DNA of 64,000 nucleotides from Fen-1254 sp963769605 (GTDB lineage: Bacteria; Bacteroidota; Ignavibacteria; UBA10030), in assembly GCA_963769605.1 (NCBI GenBank), contig CAVYML010000009.1:1488001-1552000 (forward strand), read 5' to 3'. The position numbers and the translations under genes were made by a program. Positions 16,827-25,833 of this stretch are shown here, piece by piece (within the stretch, counting starts at the first letter, position 1; every line of letters begins with the position of its first letter). A model generated the notes under the pieces. That model was not told where the DNA came from. It ran no database searches and was given only the letters and a program-made list of their open reading frames with translations.

Positions 16827-19565
16827 ATGAAAACAATTCGGTTAATTTTATTATTATTTTTTATGGGTGTATCAGCGGGATGGGCTGCGGATTCAACAAT
16901 AACAATCCAAAAAATCTCTCCATTTTTCCAGCGGCTTCTCAATAAAAGAACTATTCCCGGACAAAGACCCGGCTTTTCAAAATTATCAGCAGTACCTATC
17001 ATTCAACCCTCCGGCGATACTCTCTATCAGGCCGTCATCCGGACCACTGATCCCCAGTCGCTGCGAAGTACGGGAATTCAGATCAATTCCTTCTGTAAAA
17101 ATTTTGTAACTGCACATGTCACTACGGCTCAGGTTCAGCAGTTGTCCGGATCGCCCCTTGTCACGTTTATTCGCGAAGCGCGGAAACGACATCCCAATAA
17201 TGATGTTGCTGCCGGACTCATCGGCGCACGATCCGTGCAAAACGGCGCTCTTAAAAATACAAAATATACCGGCAAGGGAGTTTTGATCTGCGACATCGAT
17301 ACCGGTATCGACTGGAAGCATCTTGATTTTCGCGATCCCGACGACACCGCTAAAAGCCGCGTTGTATCTATCTGGGATCAAACACTTACAGCCACAGCTT
17401 CCGAGACAAGTGTGAAAGGCTACGGAGTACTGTATACACAAGCGCAAATTAATAATGAGCTGGGCGGGTCGCCGCCGCACTTTGTTCGTACCGCCGATAA
17501 CGATGGACACGGTACGCACGTGGCCGGTATTATCGCAGGCAACGGCGCTTCGATGAAGCCGAGTTACAAATATGCAGGAATGGCTCCTCAGGCAGACATC
17601 ATCATGGTGGAAACCGATTATTACGATTCAAGCATTATCGATGCGATGGAATGGGCGGATAGCATCGCCGCGGTTTTGGGCGAGCCGCTCGTTGTGAATT
17701 GCTCGTTCGGAACGGTATTGAGCGCGCACGACGGCACAGCAGATGATGAGCTTGTCGTTGACGAAGTATCGGCAAAACCGGGACGTGTCTTTGCAATATC
17801 AGCAGGGAATTCGGAATTAGATTATATTCACGTCACAGGAACAATGGGCGCTCATGATTCTGCAACAATCAGCTTTACCGTACCGAATTATACCGCAAGC
17901 GGGGTATCTGAAGACGATTATGTTTACATCGATACATGGATAAGCAACGGAATCAATGTCACAGGATATCTTCAATCTCCGAATAGAAACACAGTTACAG
18001 CCGTACCGAATAATTATTCCAGCAATACATCGAACGACGGCTATATGGAATTGGACAATTACATCAGCCCGAATAACGGAAAATTAGAAATTGCGGCTTA
18101 TATTCTCAATTATAACAATTCACCGTCTCCGATGGCTGGAACTTGGATTATGCAATTGTACAATACTTCTTCAGTCCCCGTTACGTATCACGGCTGGTTT
18201 CAATCTTCACTCGGTACATCTTCGTCGACTGTAACTGTTATCGGCGGAGATAATAATTATGTCGTCGGTACTCCCGGCAACGCCACCAGCTCAATCACAG
18301 CTGCTGCATATACATCGCGCTGGTACTGGAAGTCGCTCGATGGAAACACATATTCATCTACGTATGCCAACAGCAGCGACAATATTGCTGTGTTCAGCAG
18401 CGCGGGACCGCGAGTCGATAACTTTCAAAAACCCGATGTTGCAGCTCCAGGATTCTGGCTGGTTTCGGCTTTTCCGAACAGTTTTCTTTCCGCCACTTCG
18501 CTTTCTAATATTCCGTATGTAACACCCGATGGAAAACATCAGGTCATGGCGGGCACGAGCATGGCTGCCCCGTGCGTAGCCGGAAGCTGTGCGCTGCTGC
18601 TCCAGTATAATCCAAACCTGACCGCGGATCAAATAAGAAATGCCATTCTATCGACCGCTACTGCAGACGCATATACCGGGAGTTTGCTCCCATCTCCGCT
18701 TTGGGGATACGGCAAATTAGATGTGTTAAAGGCATTATCGTTGATCGCCTCCGTTTCTACAGCTCCGGGGAGGACGCTTCTTGCATACGATCAGTGGACG
18801 AGGAGTTCAGCGGCCAATGATTTTTTTGCAGCGTCAACTGAAAAATACGCCGTTCGCATTACTCCTTCCTCCAGCGGGATGTTATCCGGCGTCTTTTTCC
18901 ATCCCGCATCTTCGTTTAAATTTTCTGGATCCCCCAGCATTGAAATCTGGAATGATAACGGCAGCGGGCTCCCCGGAGCGCGTATTGCCGGACCGTTTTC
19001 AGTCGATGTAAGCGGAATACTGGCTTCGAGCTGGAATTATTACGATCTATCGACTCAGACAATTCCTGTTTCCTCCGGCATTGATTATCATGTTGTTTTG
19101 TACGAATCGACTGGAATAAACGACACGTTGTCGCTGCTGTACGATGTAGGTTTGATCGACGGCCGCACTTCGAAGTATTCCGGCGGAACGTGGACGCACA
19201 TCACAAACGGTGACGTCCGCATACGAGCTGTTGTAACAACCGCCAATACGACGATCTCTGCGGCAATCTCTTCCTTTACGGCAACAACCTCCGTCGGCAG
19301 CGGAAAGTTCGCAGTCTATCAGAATTTTCCAAATCCATTTACATCGACGACGACCATCACATACGATATTGCGGAATCAAACCGGACAACGATCCGCGTC
19401 TATGATATTCTTGGGAGACTCATTGTAACTTTAAGAGATAGAATTGATGTGCCGAAAACGTATACACTGACATTCAACGGATCCAGACTTGCCGCCGGCG
19501 TCTATTTTTACAAGGTAACCTCCGGCAGCAATACCGGGGCCAAGAAAATGATTCTCTTGCATTGA
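16827..19565 (+). CDS. Secreted subtilisin-like (S8) protease with Por/type IX sorting domain
   Basis: 912 aa. Signal peptide MKTIRLILLLFFMGVSAGWA, an I9-like prodomain region (about 65-120), then the S8 catalytic domain: Asp158 in DIDTGID, His228 in DGHGTHVAG, oxyanion Asn in ISAGNSE, Ser578 in GTSMAAP. A beta-sandwich insert of about 160 residues (TVPNYTASGVSEDDYV onward) separates His and Ser parts. Residues about 670-815 resemble a jelly-roll domain, and the last 85 form the sorting domain (YQNFPNPFTSTTTITY, LGRLIVTLRD, GVYFYKVTSG). Probably cell-surface or released, with a nutritional or processing role. Confidence 0.93.
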   Translation: MKTIRLILLLFFMGVSAGWAADSTITIQKISPFFQRLLNKRTIPGQRPGFSKLSAVPIIQPSGDTLYQAVIRTTDPQSLRSTGIQINSFCKNFVTAHVTTAQVQQLSGSPLVTFIREARKRHPNNDVAAGLIGARSVQNGALKNTKYTGKGVLICDIDTGIDWKHLDFRDPDDTAKSRVVSIWDQTLTATASETSVKGYGVLYTQAQINNELGGSPPHFVRTADNDGHGTHVAGIIAGNGASMKPSYKYAGMAPQADIIMVETDYYDSSIIDAMEWADSIAAVLGEPLVVNCSFGTVLSAHDGTADDELVVDEVSAKPGRVFAISAGNSELDYIHVTGTMGAHDSATISFTVPNYTASGVSEDDYVYIDTWISNGINVTGYLQSPNRNTVTAVPNNYSSNTSNDGYMELDNYISPNNGKLEIAAYILNYNNSPSPMAGTWIMQLYNTSSVPVTYHGWFQSSLGTSSSTVTVIGGDNNYVVGTPGNATSSITAAAYTSRWYWKSLDGNTYSSTYANSSDNIAVFSSAGPRVDNFQKPDVAAPGFWLVSAFPNSFLSATSLSNIPYVTPDGKHQVMAGTSMAAPCVAGSCALLLQYNPNLTADQIRNAILSTATADAYTGSLLPSPLWGYGKLDVLKALSLIASVSTAPGRTLLAYDQWTRSSAANDFFAASTEKYAVRITPSSSGMLSGVFFHPASSFKFSGSPSIEIWNDNGSGLPGARIAGPFSVDVSGILASSWNYYDLSTQTIPVSSGIDYHVVLYESTGINDTLSLLYDVGLIDGRTSKYSGGTWTHITNGDVRIRAVVTTANTTISAAISSFTATTSVGSGKFAVYQNFPNPFTSTTTITYDIAESNRTTIRVYDILGRLIVTLRDRIDVPKTYTLTFNGSRLAAGVYFYKVTSGSNTGAKKMILLH

Positions 19566-19728
19566 CTGTTTTTTCCGGGTTCTCCGTTTGTATTTCTCAG
19601 CCGGGATCTCTTTGTAAGGGATTCCGGTTCTGTTTCTTCCTATTTCCTTTGCCTTTCCCGTAAAAACTGTGTAGGTTTTAATCATGGGAAAATCATTTGC
19701 TGAACAGAACAATTCTGGAGACTCGTTC

Positions 19729-21246
19729 ATGGCAAACTCCCTGTTTGCAAAAAAACCATTATCGCTCTTATTGGAAGAAATGAAAGGTGAGAACCGCCTG
19801 CGCCGTGTTTTGGGTCCGGTTTCTTTGACAAGTCTCGGAGTCGGAGCAATTATCGGTACGGGAATTTTCGTTCTTACCGGTGTGGGAGCACACGACAAAG
19901 CAGGACCGGCGCTCATTCTTTCCTTTGCCGTTGCCGGATTGGCATGCGTTTTTGCCGCGCTCTGTTATGCAGAGTTCGCTTCGATGGCTCCCGTCGCCGG
20001 TTCGGCATACACGTATGCGTATGCAACACTCGGCGAAATGTTTGCATGGATTATCGGATGGGATCTTGTGCTCGAATATGCCGTTGCCTCAGCCGCCGTG
20101 GCGCATGGCTGGTCGGCACATTTTCAGGATTTACTAAAAAGCTTCGGCTTTTATATTCCGCATTCTTTTGCCTCCGCACCGATCGATTTCGATACGGCAG
20201 CCGGACGGTTTTTTGCCACCGGATCGTATCTCGACCTCCCCGCTATTCTCATTACGATCGTCATCACATTCATTCTCGTGAAGGGCATCAAAGAAAGCGC
20301 CGTATTCAATACGGCCATGGTAGCCGTCAAACTTGTGATCGTGCTCTTCGTCATTGTTGTCGGTGTTTTTTATATAGATCCGAACAACTGGCATCCTTTT
20401 GCACCGTACGGATATACAGGCATCAGCTTTTTCGGACATACCCTGTTCGGACAAACCGGCAGCAACGGCGTTCCACTCGGTATGCTGGCCGGTGCGGGTA
20501 TTATTTTTTTCGCTTTCATCGGATTCGATTCCGTCTCCACGCATGCGGAAGAAGCACGCATACCGAAAAAAGATGTTCCTATCGGCATCATTGCATCGCT
20601 CCTGATTTGTACAGTGCTCTATATTTCGGTCTCTGCAATCGTTACCGGTATGGTACGCTACGACAAGATCGATATTAACGCTCCAGTGGCCAATGCGTTT
20701 GCACAAAAAGGACTGCCGATGGCACAGCGTCTGGTCGATATCGGTGCGATTACCGGCATCACTTCCGTGCTGCTTGTGATGATGCTCAGCCAGCCGCGTG
20801 TGCTGCTTGCAATGGCGCGCGACGGCATGGTGCCCGTAAGTTTCTTCGGTGCAATTCATGAAAAATTTCGTACGCCGTGGAAGTCTACTATCCTTACCGG
20901 GATTTTTGTCGGAACGATGGCAACTTTGCTCCCGATCCGGATACTTGCAGAGCTGACCAACATCGGAACGCTCCTCGCATTTGTCATTGTCTGTACGGCG
21001 GTTCTTATTATGCGGAAGACCAACCCGCAGGCCGAGCGTCCGTTCCGTGCTCCATTCGTACCGTTTACGCCGATTGCCGGTATTGTATGCTGTTCCATTT
21101 TGATGTTTTCCCTCCCGGTCGAAAATTGGTGGCGGCTGATTGTCTGGCTGCTGATCGGTTTTGTCATCTATTTCGCTTACGGCCGCAGGCATTGCATCAC
21201 TGCGCGCATTCGCCGCGGAGAAGTGACCGTGCCGAAAGAACAGTAA
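19729..21246 (+). CDS. APC-family amino-acid permease (CAT-like)
   Basis: 505 aa from the ATG at 19729, preceded by TGGAG at 8 nt; an in-frame ATG at 19684 has no ribosome site. SLTSLGVGAIIGTGIFVLTG is the TM1 GxG substrate-binding motif of the APC superfamily, and GIIFFAFIGFDSVSTHAEE the TM6 motif of the cationic amino-acid transporter group. About 12 hydrophobic segments. Predicted inner-membrane H+- or Na+-driven amino-acid importer; substrate unknown. Monocistronic. Confidence 0.9.
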   Translation: MANSLFAKKPLSLLLEEMKGENRLRRVLGPVSLTSLGVGAIIGTGIFVLTGVGAHDKAGPALILSFAVAGLACVFAALCYAEFASMAPVAGSAYTYAYATLGEMFAWIIGWDLVLEYAVASAAVAHGWSAHFQDLLKSFGFYIPHSFASAPIDFDTAAGRFFATGSYLDLPAILITIVITFILVKGIKESAVFNTAMVAVKLVIVLFVIVVGVFYIDPNNWHPFAPYGYTGISFFGHTLFGQTGSNGVPLGMLAGAGIIFFAFIGFDSVSTHAEEARIPKKDVPIGIIASLLICTVLYISVSAIVTGMVRYDKIDINAPVANAFAQKGLPMAQRLVDIGAITGITSVLLVMMLSQPRVLLAMARDGMVPVSFFGAIHEKFRTPWKSTILTGIFVGTMATLLPIRILAELTNIGTLLAFVIVCTAVLIMRKTNPQAERPFRAPFVPFTPIAGIVCCSILMFSLPVENWWRLIVWLLIGFVIYFAYGRRHCITARIRRGEVTVPKEQ

Positions 21247-21300
21247 ATGGCAAAGAGGAAGTGTTGAATGCGAAGTGCTTGGTGCTGAAGTCAGCAAGAA

Positions 21301-21862
21301 TTAAAAGAAGAACGGAATAAACATTTTTGTCCGCGACATATATTCTTTGTACGACGTACCGAACGATCGGACACATTCGGCCTCATCCGCTTTTGCAGTT
21401 GCGCCCAAACACAGCGTGGCTGTTGCCGTCAGGGAAATCGAAAACCATGTTATATCCTTGAGAAATGCTCCCCATGCAAGAAAGAGAAGTGAAGCATACA
21501 GCGGATGACGAATGTAGCGGTATATTCCGGAAGTTACCAGAGTTGAAGTTTTTTCGAATTCCAGCAAAGTCTCGTCTTCCCGCCGGCTGCCCGGTTTGCT
21601 TGCCGTACGCAGCCGAAAAAAAACCCAATCCCAGCACGATCAAGGATCCGCATAAGAATATCCATGAAATAATTTGGAATGTCGACAGGGGATTGATAAA
21701 CCACGATCGGAAATTGACGAGGACAAGCGCAGTGATCGTCTCCCATGCAAAGAATCTGTAAAAACCGTGAGAGCCGATAATGAACAGTGACTTTCTGGAA
21801 AGATAGACAATCCACAAAGAAACCGCTGCAAACAAAAGGATTTTAATCATTTCAGCATTCAT
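21301..21862 (-). pseudogene. Isoprenylcysteine carboxyl methyltransferase-like membrane protein, split by a 1-nt frameshift
   Basis: N-terminal frame 21862 to about 21585 (MNAEMIKILLFAAVSLWIVY, three to four membrane spans) continues in another frame down to 21301 (LEFEKTSTLVTSGIYRYIRH). Removing one G from the GGG run near 21580 fuses them as GQPAEDETLLEFEKTSTLV. The C-terminal part has the ICMT/PEMT signature: GIYRYIRHPLY for S-adenosylmethionine binding and E-x-x-x-FG-x-x-Y-x-x-Y-x-x-x-x-x-x-x-IP near the end. Likely role is methylation of a lipid or prenylated substrate in the membrane. Either a real lesion or an indel error in the sequence. Confidence 0.75.
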
Positions 21863-22288
21863 AAGATCTCCATCTGTTGGTTGTCACGTTATCCACAGGC
21901 GCCGTAATCCCTGCTGTCAAGAGAAAGAATCTTTGAACTGGAAAACTCGGGCACCCTTTTTCTATTTTGCCTTTAGCATAAGTACACATTTCTATGCATA
22001 TTTTCAAGTATTGTCTTTCAGCTCCCGGATTATTCCTGAGTCAAGCGCTGTTCGATAGATCTTGCGAAATGCATTCACAACAATCGACACAATGTCTGTT
22101 GACAGTCCTTAAAAAATGATGCTGAATCCCATATGATTTGCCAACGACGAACTAAAAACTACGAACCAAATAACTGCATTCTCTTTGCTGTCTCCTGTCT
22201 TCTGAATTCTGTTTTCTTTTCATTGCTCATTCAGTATTTTCTGCTTAATTTCCTTAAGTAAAGTCATTTACACAAAGGGTGTTTATCG
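21863..22288. other. 426-bp intergenic region
   Basis: Lies between divergent genes. It includes a family-A repeat at 22144-22172 (ACGAACTAAAAACTACGAACC) and TTCTGAATTCTG-type sequence near 22200. No gene is supportable; promoters for both sides are expected. Confidence 0.5.
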
Positions 22289-23422
22289 GTGCAACGGCTT
22301 AAAAACATACTGCAGCTGCGCAATACGATCGTCATTAAAATCGGCACCACTCTTCTTGCCGATAAAGTAAACGGCATTCAAATGGAACGACTCGCCGCTA
22401 TTGCCAAGAGCGTCGCGCACATACGTACGCTCGGAAAAAATGTAGCAATCGTCACTTCCGGCGCCATCGGCGCAGGTGTAGCCGCTTTGCAGCTCAGTGA
22501 ACGCCCGAAAACCATTCCTGAAAAACAAGCAACTGCGGCGATAGGTCAGCCCCTGCTCATGGAAGCCTACGAAACGGCCTTCCGCGCACAGCAGCAAGTT
22601 GTCGCACAAATATTATTGACAAAAGACGATTTTACAAACCGTGGACGTTATGTGAACGCTAAAAATACATTCGCGGCACTATTCGAACACGGCGTCGTTC
22701 CGATCATCAACGAAAACGATACGGTAGCAATTGAGGAGATCAAACTCGGCGATAACAACAATCTTTCAGCCATGGTCGCTACGCTCATCGAAGCGGATAT
22801 TTTGCTGATTCTTTCAGACATCGACGGATTGTATACGGATGATCCGGTGCACAATCCGGATGCGGCGTTTATTCACATAGTGGAAAAGCTGACGCCCCAG
22901 ATCGAACAGCTTGCAAAAAAGAGCAAGAGCGAACTCAGCACCGGAGGAATGGTTACCAAAATTCAGGCCGCAAAGCGATGTATCAATGCCGGAATCGTCA
23001 TGATTATTGCCAACGGAAAAAATCCGGAAACCATAAAAACCCTTTTTGAAGGCAATTTCCACGGAACGATTTTTCTTCCCGGTGCAAAAAAAATATCGGT
23101 TCGAAAACAATGGATCGGACTGTTCTCGTATCCTGAGGGATCGATTGTCATCGACGACGGCGCAAAGAATGCTTTGCTGAAGCAGCATAAGAGTCTGCTT
23201 GCATCCGGTATTACCTCAGTGCGCGGCGAGTTCAAAGCGCGGGAAATTATCTCCGTGTTCTCACTTTCCGACAAAGAGATCGGAAAAGGAATCTCTGCAT
23301 ACTCCGCAGCGGAACTCGGCATCATCAAAGGAAAGAAAAGTTCTGAAATTGAAAAATTACTTGGCTGCAAATCAACAGTGGAAGTTATCCACCGGGACAA
23401 TCTTGTCATGGGAGAAGAATAA
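22289..23422 (+). CDS. proB: Glutamate 5-kinase
   Basis: 377 aa with a probable GTG start, after AAAGGG. First step of proline synthesis: ATP-dependent phosphorylation of the glutamate gamma-carboxyl. Amino-acid-kinase domain: TIVIKIGTTLL, VAIVTSGAIGAGV, PIINENDTVA, SDIDGLYTDDP, GGMVTKIQAAK. The C-terminal PUA domain (about 285-365) is present, so it is a full-length enzyme expected to be proline-inhibited. Its stop abuts the proA ATG directly, which implies coupled translation. Confidence 0.97.
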   Translation: MQRLKNILQLRNTIVIKIGTTLLADKVNGIQMERLAAIAKSVAHIRTLGKNVAIVTSGAIGAGVAALQLSERPKTIPEKQATAAIGQPLLMEAYETAFRAQQQVVAQILLTKDDFTNRGRYVNAKNTFAALFEHGVVPIINENDTVAIEEIKLGDNNNLSAMVATLIEADILLILSDIDGLYTDDPVHNPDAAFIHIVEKLTPQIEQLAKKSKSELSTGGMVTKIQAAKRCINAGIVMIIANGKNPETIKTLFEGNFHGTIFLPGAKKISVRKQWIGLFSYPEGSIVIDDGAKNALLKQHKSLLASGITSVRGEFKAREIISVFSLSDKEIGKGISAYSAAELGIIKGKKSSEIEKLLGCKSTVEVIHRDNLVMGEE

Positions 23423-24670
23423 ATGTCAGTAGTTCATGAAAAAGCCTTATTGGTAAAGCGGGCAAGCCGTATTCTTGCAAATACGGCAACAGAGAAAAAA
23501 AACGCTTTGTTGAAAGCGATTGCATCGGAGCTTAAAAAAAATACCCAGGCGATATGCGAGGCGAATGCGATCGATCTGCAGCTTGCATGGGAATCCGGTC
23601 TCTCCGGAGTGATGCTTGACAGGCTTAGGTTGGACGAGAAGGGCATTGCTTATATGATTGCCGGTATTCGGGATGTTATAAAACTTCCCGATCCGGTCGG
23701 TGAAGTTTTTGGGAAACAGCGCCGTCCGAATGGTCTGATCATTGAGAAAATGCGTGTTCCGCTCGGATCGATCGGCATCATTTATGAAGCGCGCCCGAAC
23801 GTGACTGTGGATGCATCGGTGTTGTGCCTTAAAACCGGCAATACAGTTCTTCTGCGCGGCGGATCTGAAGCAATCGGGACTAACACAATACTCGTGAAGA
23901 TTATCAAAACCGCTCTGAACAAAGTCTGCCTGCCGGATGGATGCGTAGAACTGATTGAAACCACAGACCGGAGCGCCGTTGCGGAAATGATCAAGCAGGA
24001 TAAGTACATCGACGTCATTATTCCGCGGGGAAGCCAGACACTGATCCGGTTTATAGCGGAAAACTCCAGCATACCGGTGATCGTTCACGGCGAGGGCAAT
24101 TGTCATATTTACGTCGACAGTTCGGCCGATTTCAAAACTGCGGAAAAAATTGTTGTCAATGCAAAGGTGCAGCGTCCATCTGTTTGCAATGCGGCGGAAA
24201 AGCTGCTGGTGCACGAAAAAATTGCCGGCACATTCCTGCCCCGTATCGCACAGGCGCTGCGGAACGAACATGTGGAACTGCGCGGGGATGAACGAACCGT
24301 ATCCATCGTTGCGGACATCAAACCTGCGATAGATGATGATTGGCCGCATGAATATCTGGACCTCATTATGGCAATTAAGGTTGTCGGCAGTATCGATGAA
24401 GCTATTGAGCATATCAACACATACGGAACGCATCACTCCGATGCTATCGTTACAAGGGACAAAAAGAACGGAGAGAAATTTCTGCGGGAAGTGGATTCCG
24501 CCGCCGTCTATGTCAATGCCTCGACGAGATTTACCGACGGCTATGAATTCGGACTTGGCGCAGAGATCGGCATCAGCACTCAAAAACTGCATGCCCGGGG
24601 TCCGATGGGATTGGTTGAATTGACAGGTACAAAATTTATCGTGCACGGGAAAGGAACCGTCCGGGCATAA
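23423..24670 (+). CDS. proA: Gamma-glutamyl phosphate reductase
   Basis: 415 aa, the standard length. NADPH-dependent reduction of gamma-glutamyl phosphate to glutamate semialdehyde, second step of proline synthesis. IIYEARPNVTVDASVLCLKTG and LRGGSEAIGTN are typical, the catalytic Cys lies in VQRPSVCNAAEKLL, and the C-terminal FGLGAEIGISTQKLHARGPMG block is intact. The ATG follows the proB stop without a gap, and the stop overlaps the next ATG by one base (24670). Confidence 0.97.
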   Translation: MSVVHEKALLVKRASRILANTATEKKNALLKAIASELKKNTQAICEANAIDLQLAWESGLSGVMLDRLRLDEKGIAYMIAGIRDVIKLPDPVGEVFGKQRRPNGLIIEKMRVPLGSIGIIYEARPNVTVDASVLCLKTGNTVLLRGGSEAIGTNTILVKIIKTALNKVCLPDGCVELIETTDRSAVAEMIKQDKYIDVIIPRGSQTLIRFIAENSSIPVIVHGEGNCHIYVDSSADFKTAEKIVVNAKVQRPSVCNAAEKLLVHEKIAGTFLPRIAQALRNEHVELRGDERTVSIVADIKPAIDDDWPHEYLDLIMAIKVVGSIDEAIEHINTYGTHHSDAIVTRDKKNGEKFLREVDSAAVYVNASTRFTDGYEFGLGAEIGISTQKLHARGPMGLVELTGTKFIVHGKGTVRA

Positions 24671-25812
24671 TGGCCGCTTTGAACGCTTCTTTTTCGAATT
24701 CTGCTGCATCGATAAAAATGCCAGCGCTTTGCCGCCGGCGACTCAGTTTTTTCTTTGTTTTTTTATTTGCTGCTGGGCTGCATGCGCAGGACAAACAATA
24801 TTATTTCTTCCGTCCCTATTCATACGGCTCGGACGCACTCTATAATCCGGTCTCTCTTCTTGCGGACGGCGGATTCGATTCGTACCAAATCCTCGACAGG
24901 CAGCCGACATGGCAAAACACCGATTGGAATATTGCGGCCACCAACGTTTGGCGAAGCCTCATATCACCTCTGCCCGTCATCAGTGCATTCGGCTGGAAAC
25001 GTTTTATACGCCAGGAGATAATTCCATCGAGTTTCAATATCAACGACGCACAGTACGCGCCGAATATTGCGCTCCATACAATCGGAGGCGGTATGGAGTA
25101 CCAGAAAATTTCTGAATGGTACGACTATTACAATGTTCCGGCTCCATATCTCTGCGGCATTTTGACCTGTGTGGCGTACGAGTTTATTAATGAAACCGTC
25201 GAGAACGGCCCCCAGACGTCTCCCAACGAAGATTGTATTCCGGATGTGCTTATATTCCAGCCGCTGGGTTTTATACTGTTCAGTTTCGACGGAGCTGCGG
25301 AATTTTTCTCTTCGACGCTGCAGATGAACGACTGGTCGGAACAGGTGGGATTGTCATTCGCGCCGTTTGCTGTGCGCAATGCAGGACAAAATTTTGTAAT
25401 GAAACTCGCATTGAACAAAAGCCATTCGACAAATTTATTTTTCCATTTTGGAGAATTTGCTCTCCTTGGCTTGTCGCTTAAAACAAATTCCGAATATGCC
25501 GTGTCTTTCGGAGGCGGATTCGCTTCGACGGGTGTGAAAGACCTTCCGACGATAAACGGAGTCCCTTCCAACACCGTTACATCGGGACCGATGGCGGGAA
25601 TTTATTACGACCGGAATAATTCTCTGCTCGCATCCGCTGTATATTCGGCTAATCAAAACACCCGCTTTCGTTTGAATTTGTTTCCTGGAATGCTGAGCAG
25701 TTCGGAATATTGTCCGGGTCTTTTTATTACCATCGGTTCAAGCGGATCGACGACAGCCGGATTGACGATGCGAATTCTTCCGATTGGATTGAGTTTCTTC
25801 TCGCCGCATTAA
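24670..25812 (+). CDS. Hypothetical outer-membrane protein, coupled to proBA
   Basis: 380 aa. A second Met at residue 17 begins the better signal peptide (MPALCRRRLSFFFVFLFAAGLHAQ), so translation may start at 24718; the ATG at 24670 would overlap proA by one base. The mature part is rich in Tyr/Phe/Asn and in alternating beta-strand patterns. A region DYYNVPAPYLCGILTCVAYE and EDCIPDVLIFQPLGFILF resembles DUF3943-type membrane-associated proteins, but I am not certain. It may be read through from proBA; no function linking it to proline is evident. Confidence 0.65.
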   Translation: MAALNASFSNSAASIKMPALCRRRLSFFFVFLFAAGLHAQDKQYYFFRPYSYGSDALYNPVSLLADGGFDSYQILDRQPTWQNTDWNIAATNVWRSLISPLPVISAFGWKRFIRQEIIPSSFNINDAQYAPNIALHTIGGGMEYQKISEWYDYYNVPAPYLCGILTCVAYEFINETVENGPQTSPNEDCIPDVLIFQPLGFILFSFDGAAEFFSSTLQMNDWSEQVGLSFAPFAVRNAGQNFVMKLALNKSHSTNLFFHFGEFALLGLSLKTNSEYAVSFGGGFASTGVKDLPTINGVPSNTVTSGPMAGIYYDRNNSLLASAVYSANQNTRFRLNLFPGMLSSSEYCPGLFITIGSSGSTTAGLTMRILPIGLSFFSPH

Positions 25813-25833
25813 CCATACATTCAAGGAGCTTCT

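Noticed and set aside
20134..21297. Long minus-strand frame opposite the APC permease
   Set aside because: Composition (His/Arg/Asn-rich, no hydrophobic pattern) is that of a shadow; the plus strand encodes a clear permease.
23447..24709. Long minus-strand frame opposite proA
   Set aside because: Antisense shadow of a highly conserved enzyme, with no family resemblance.
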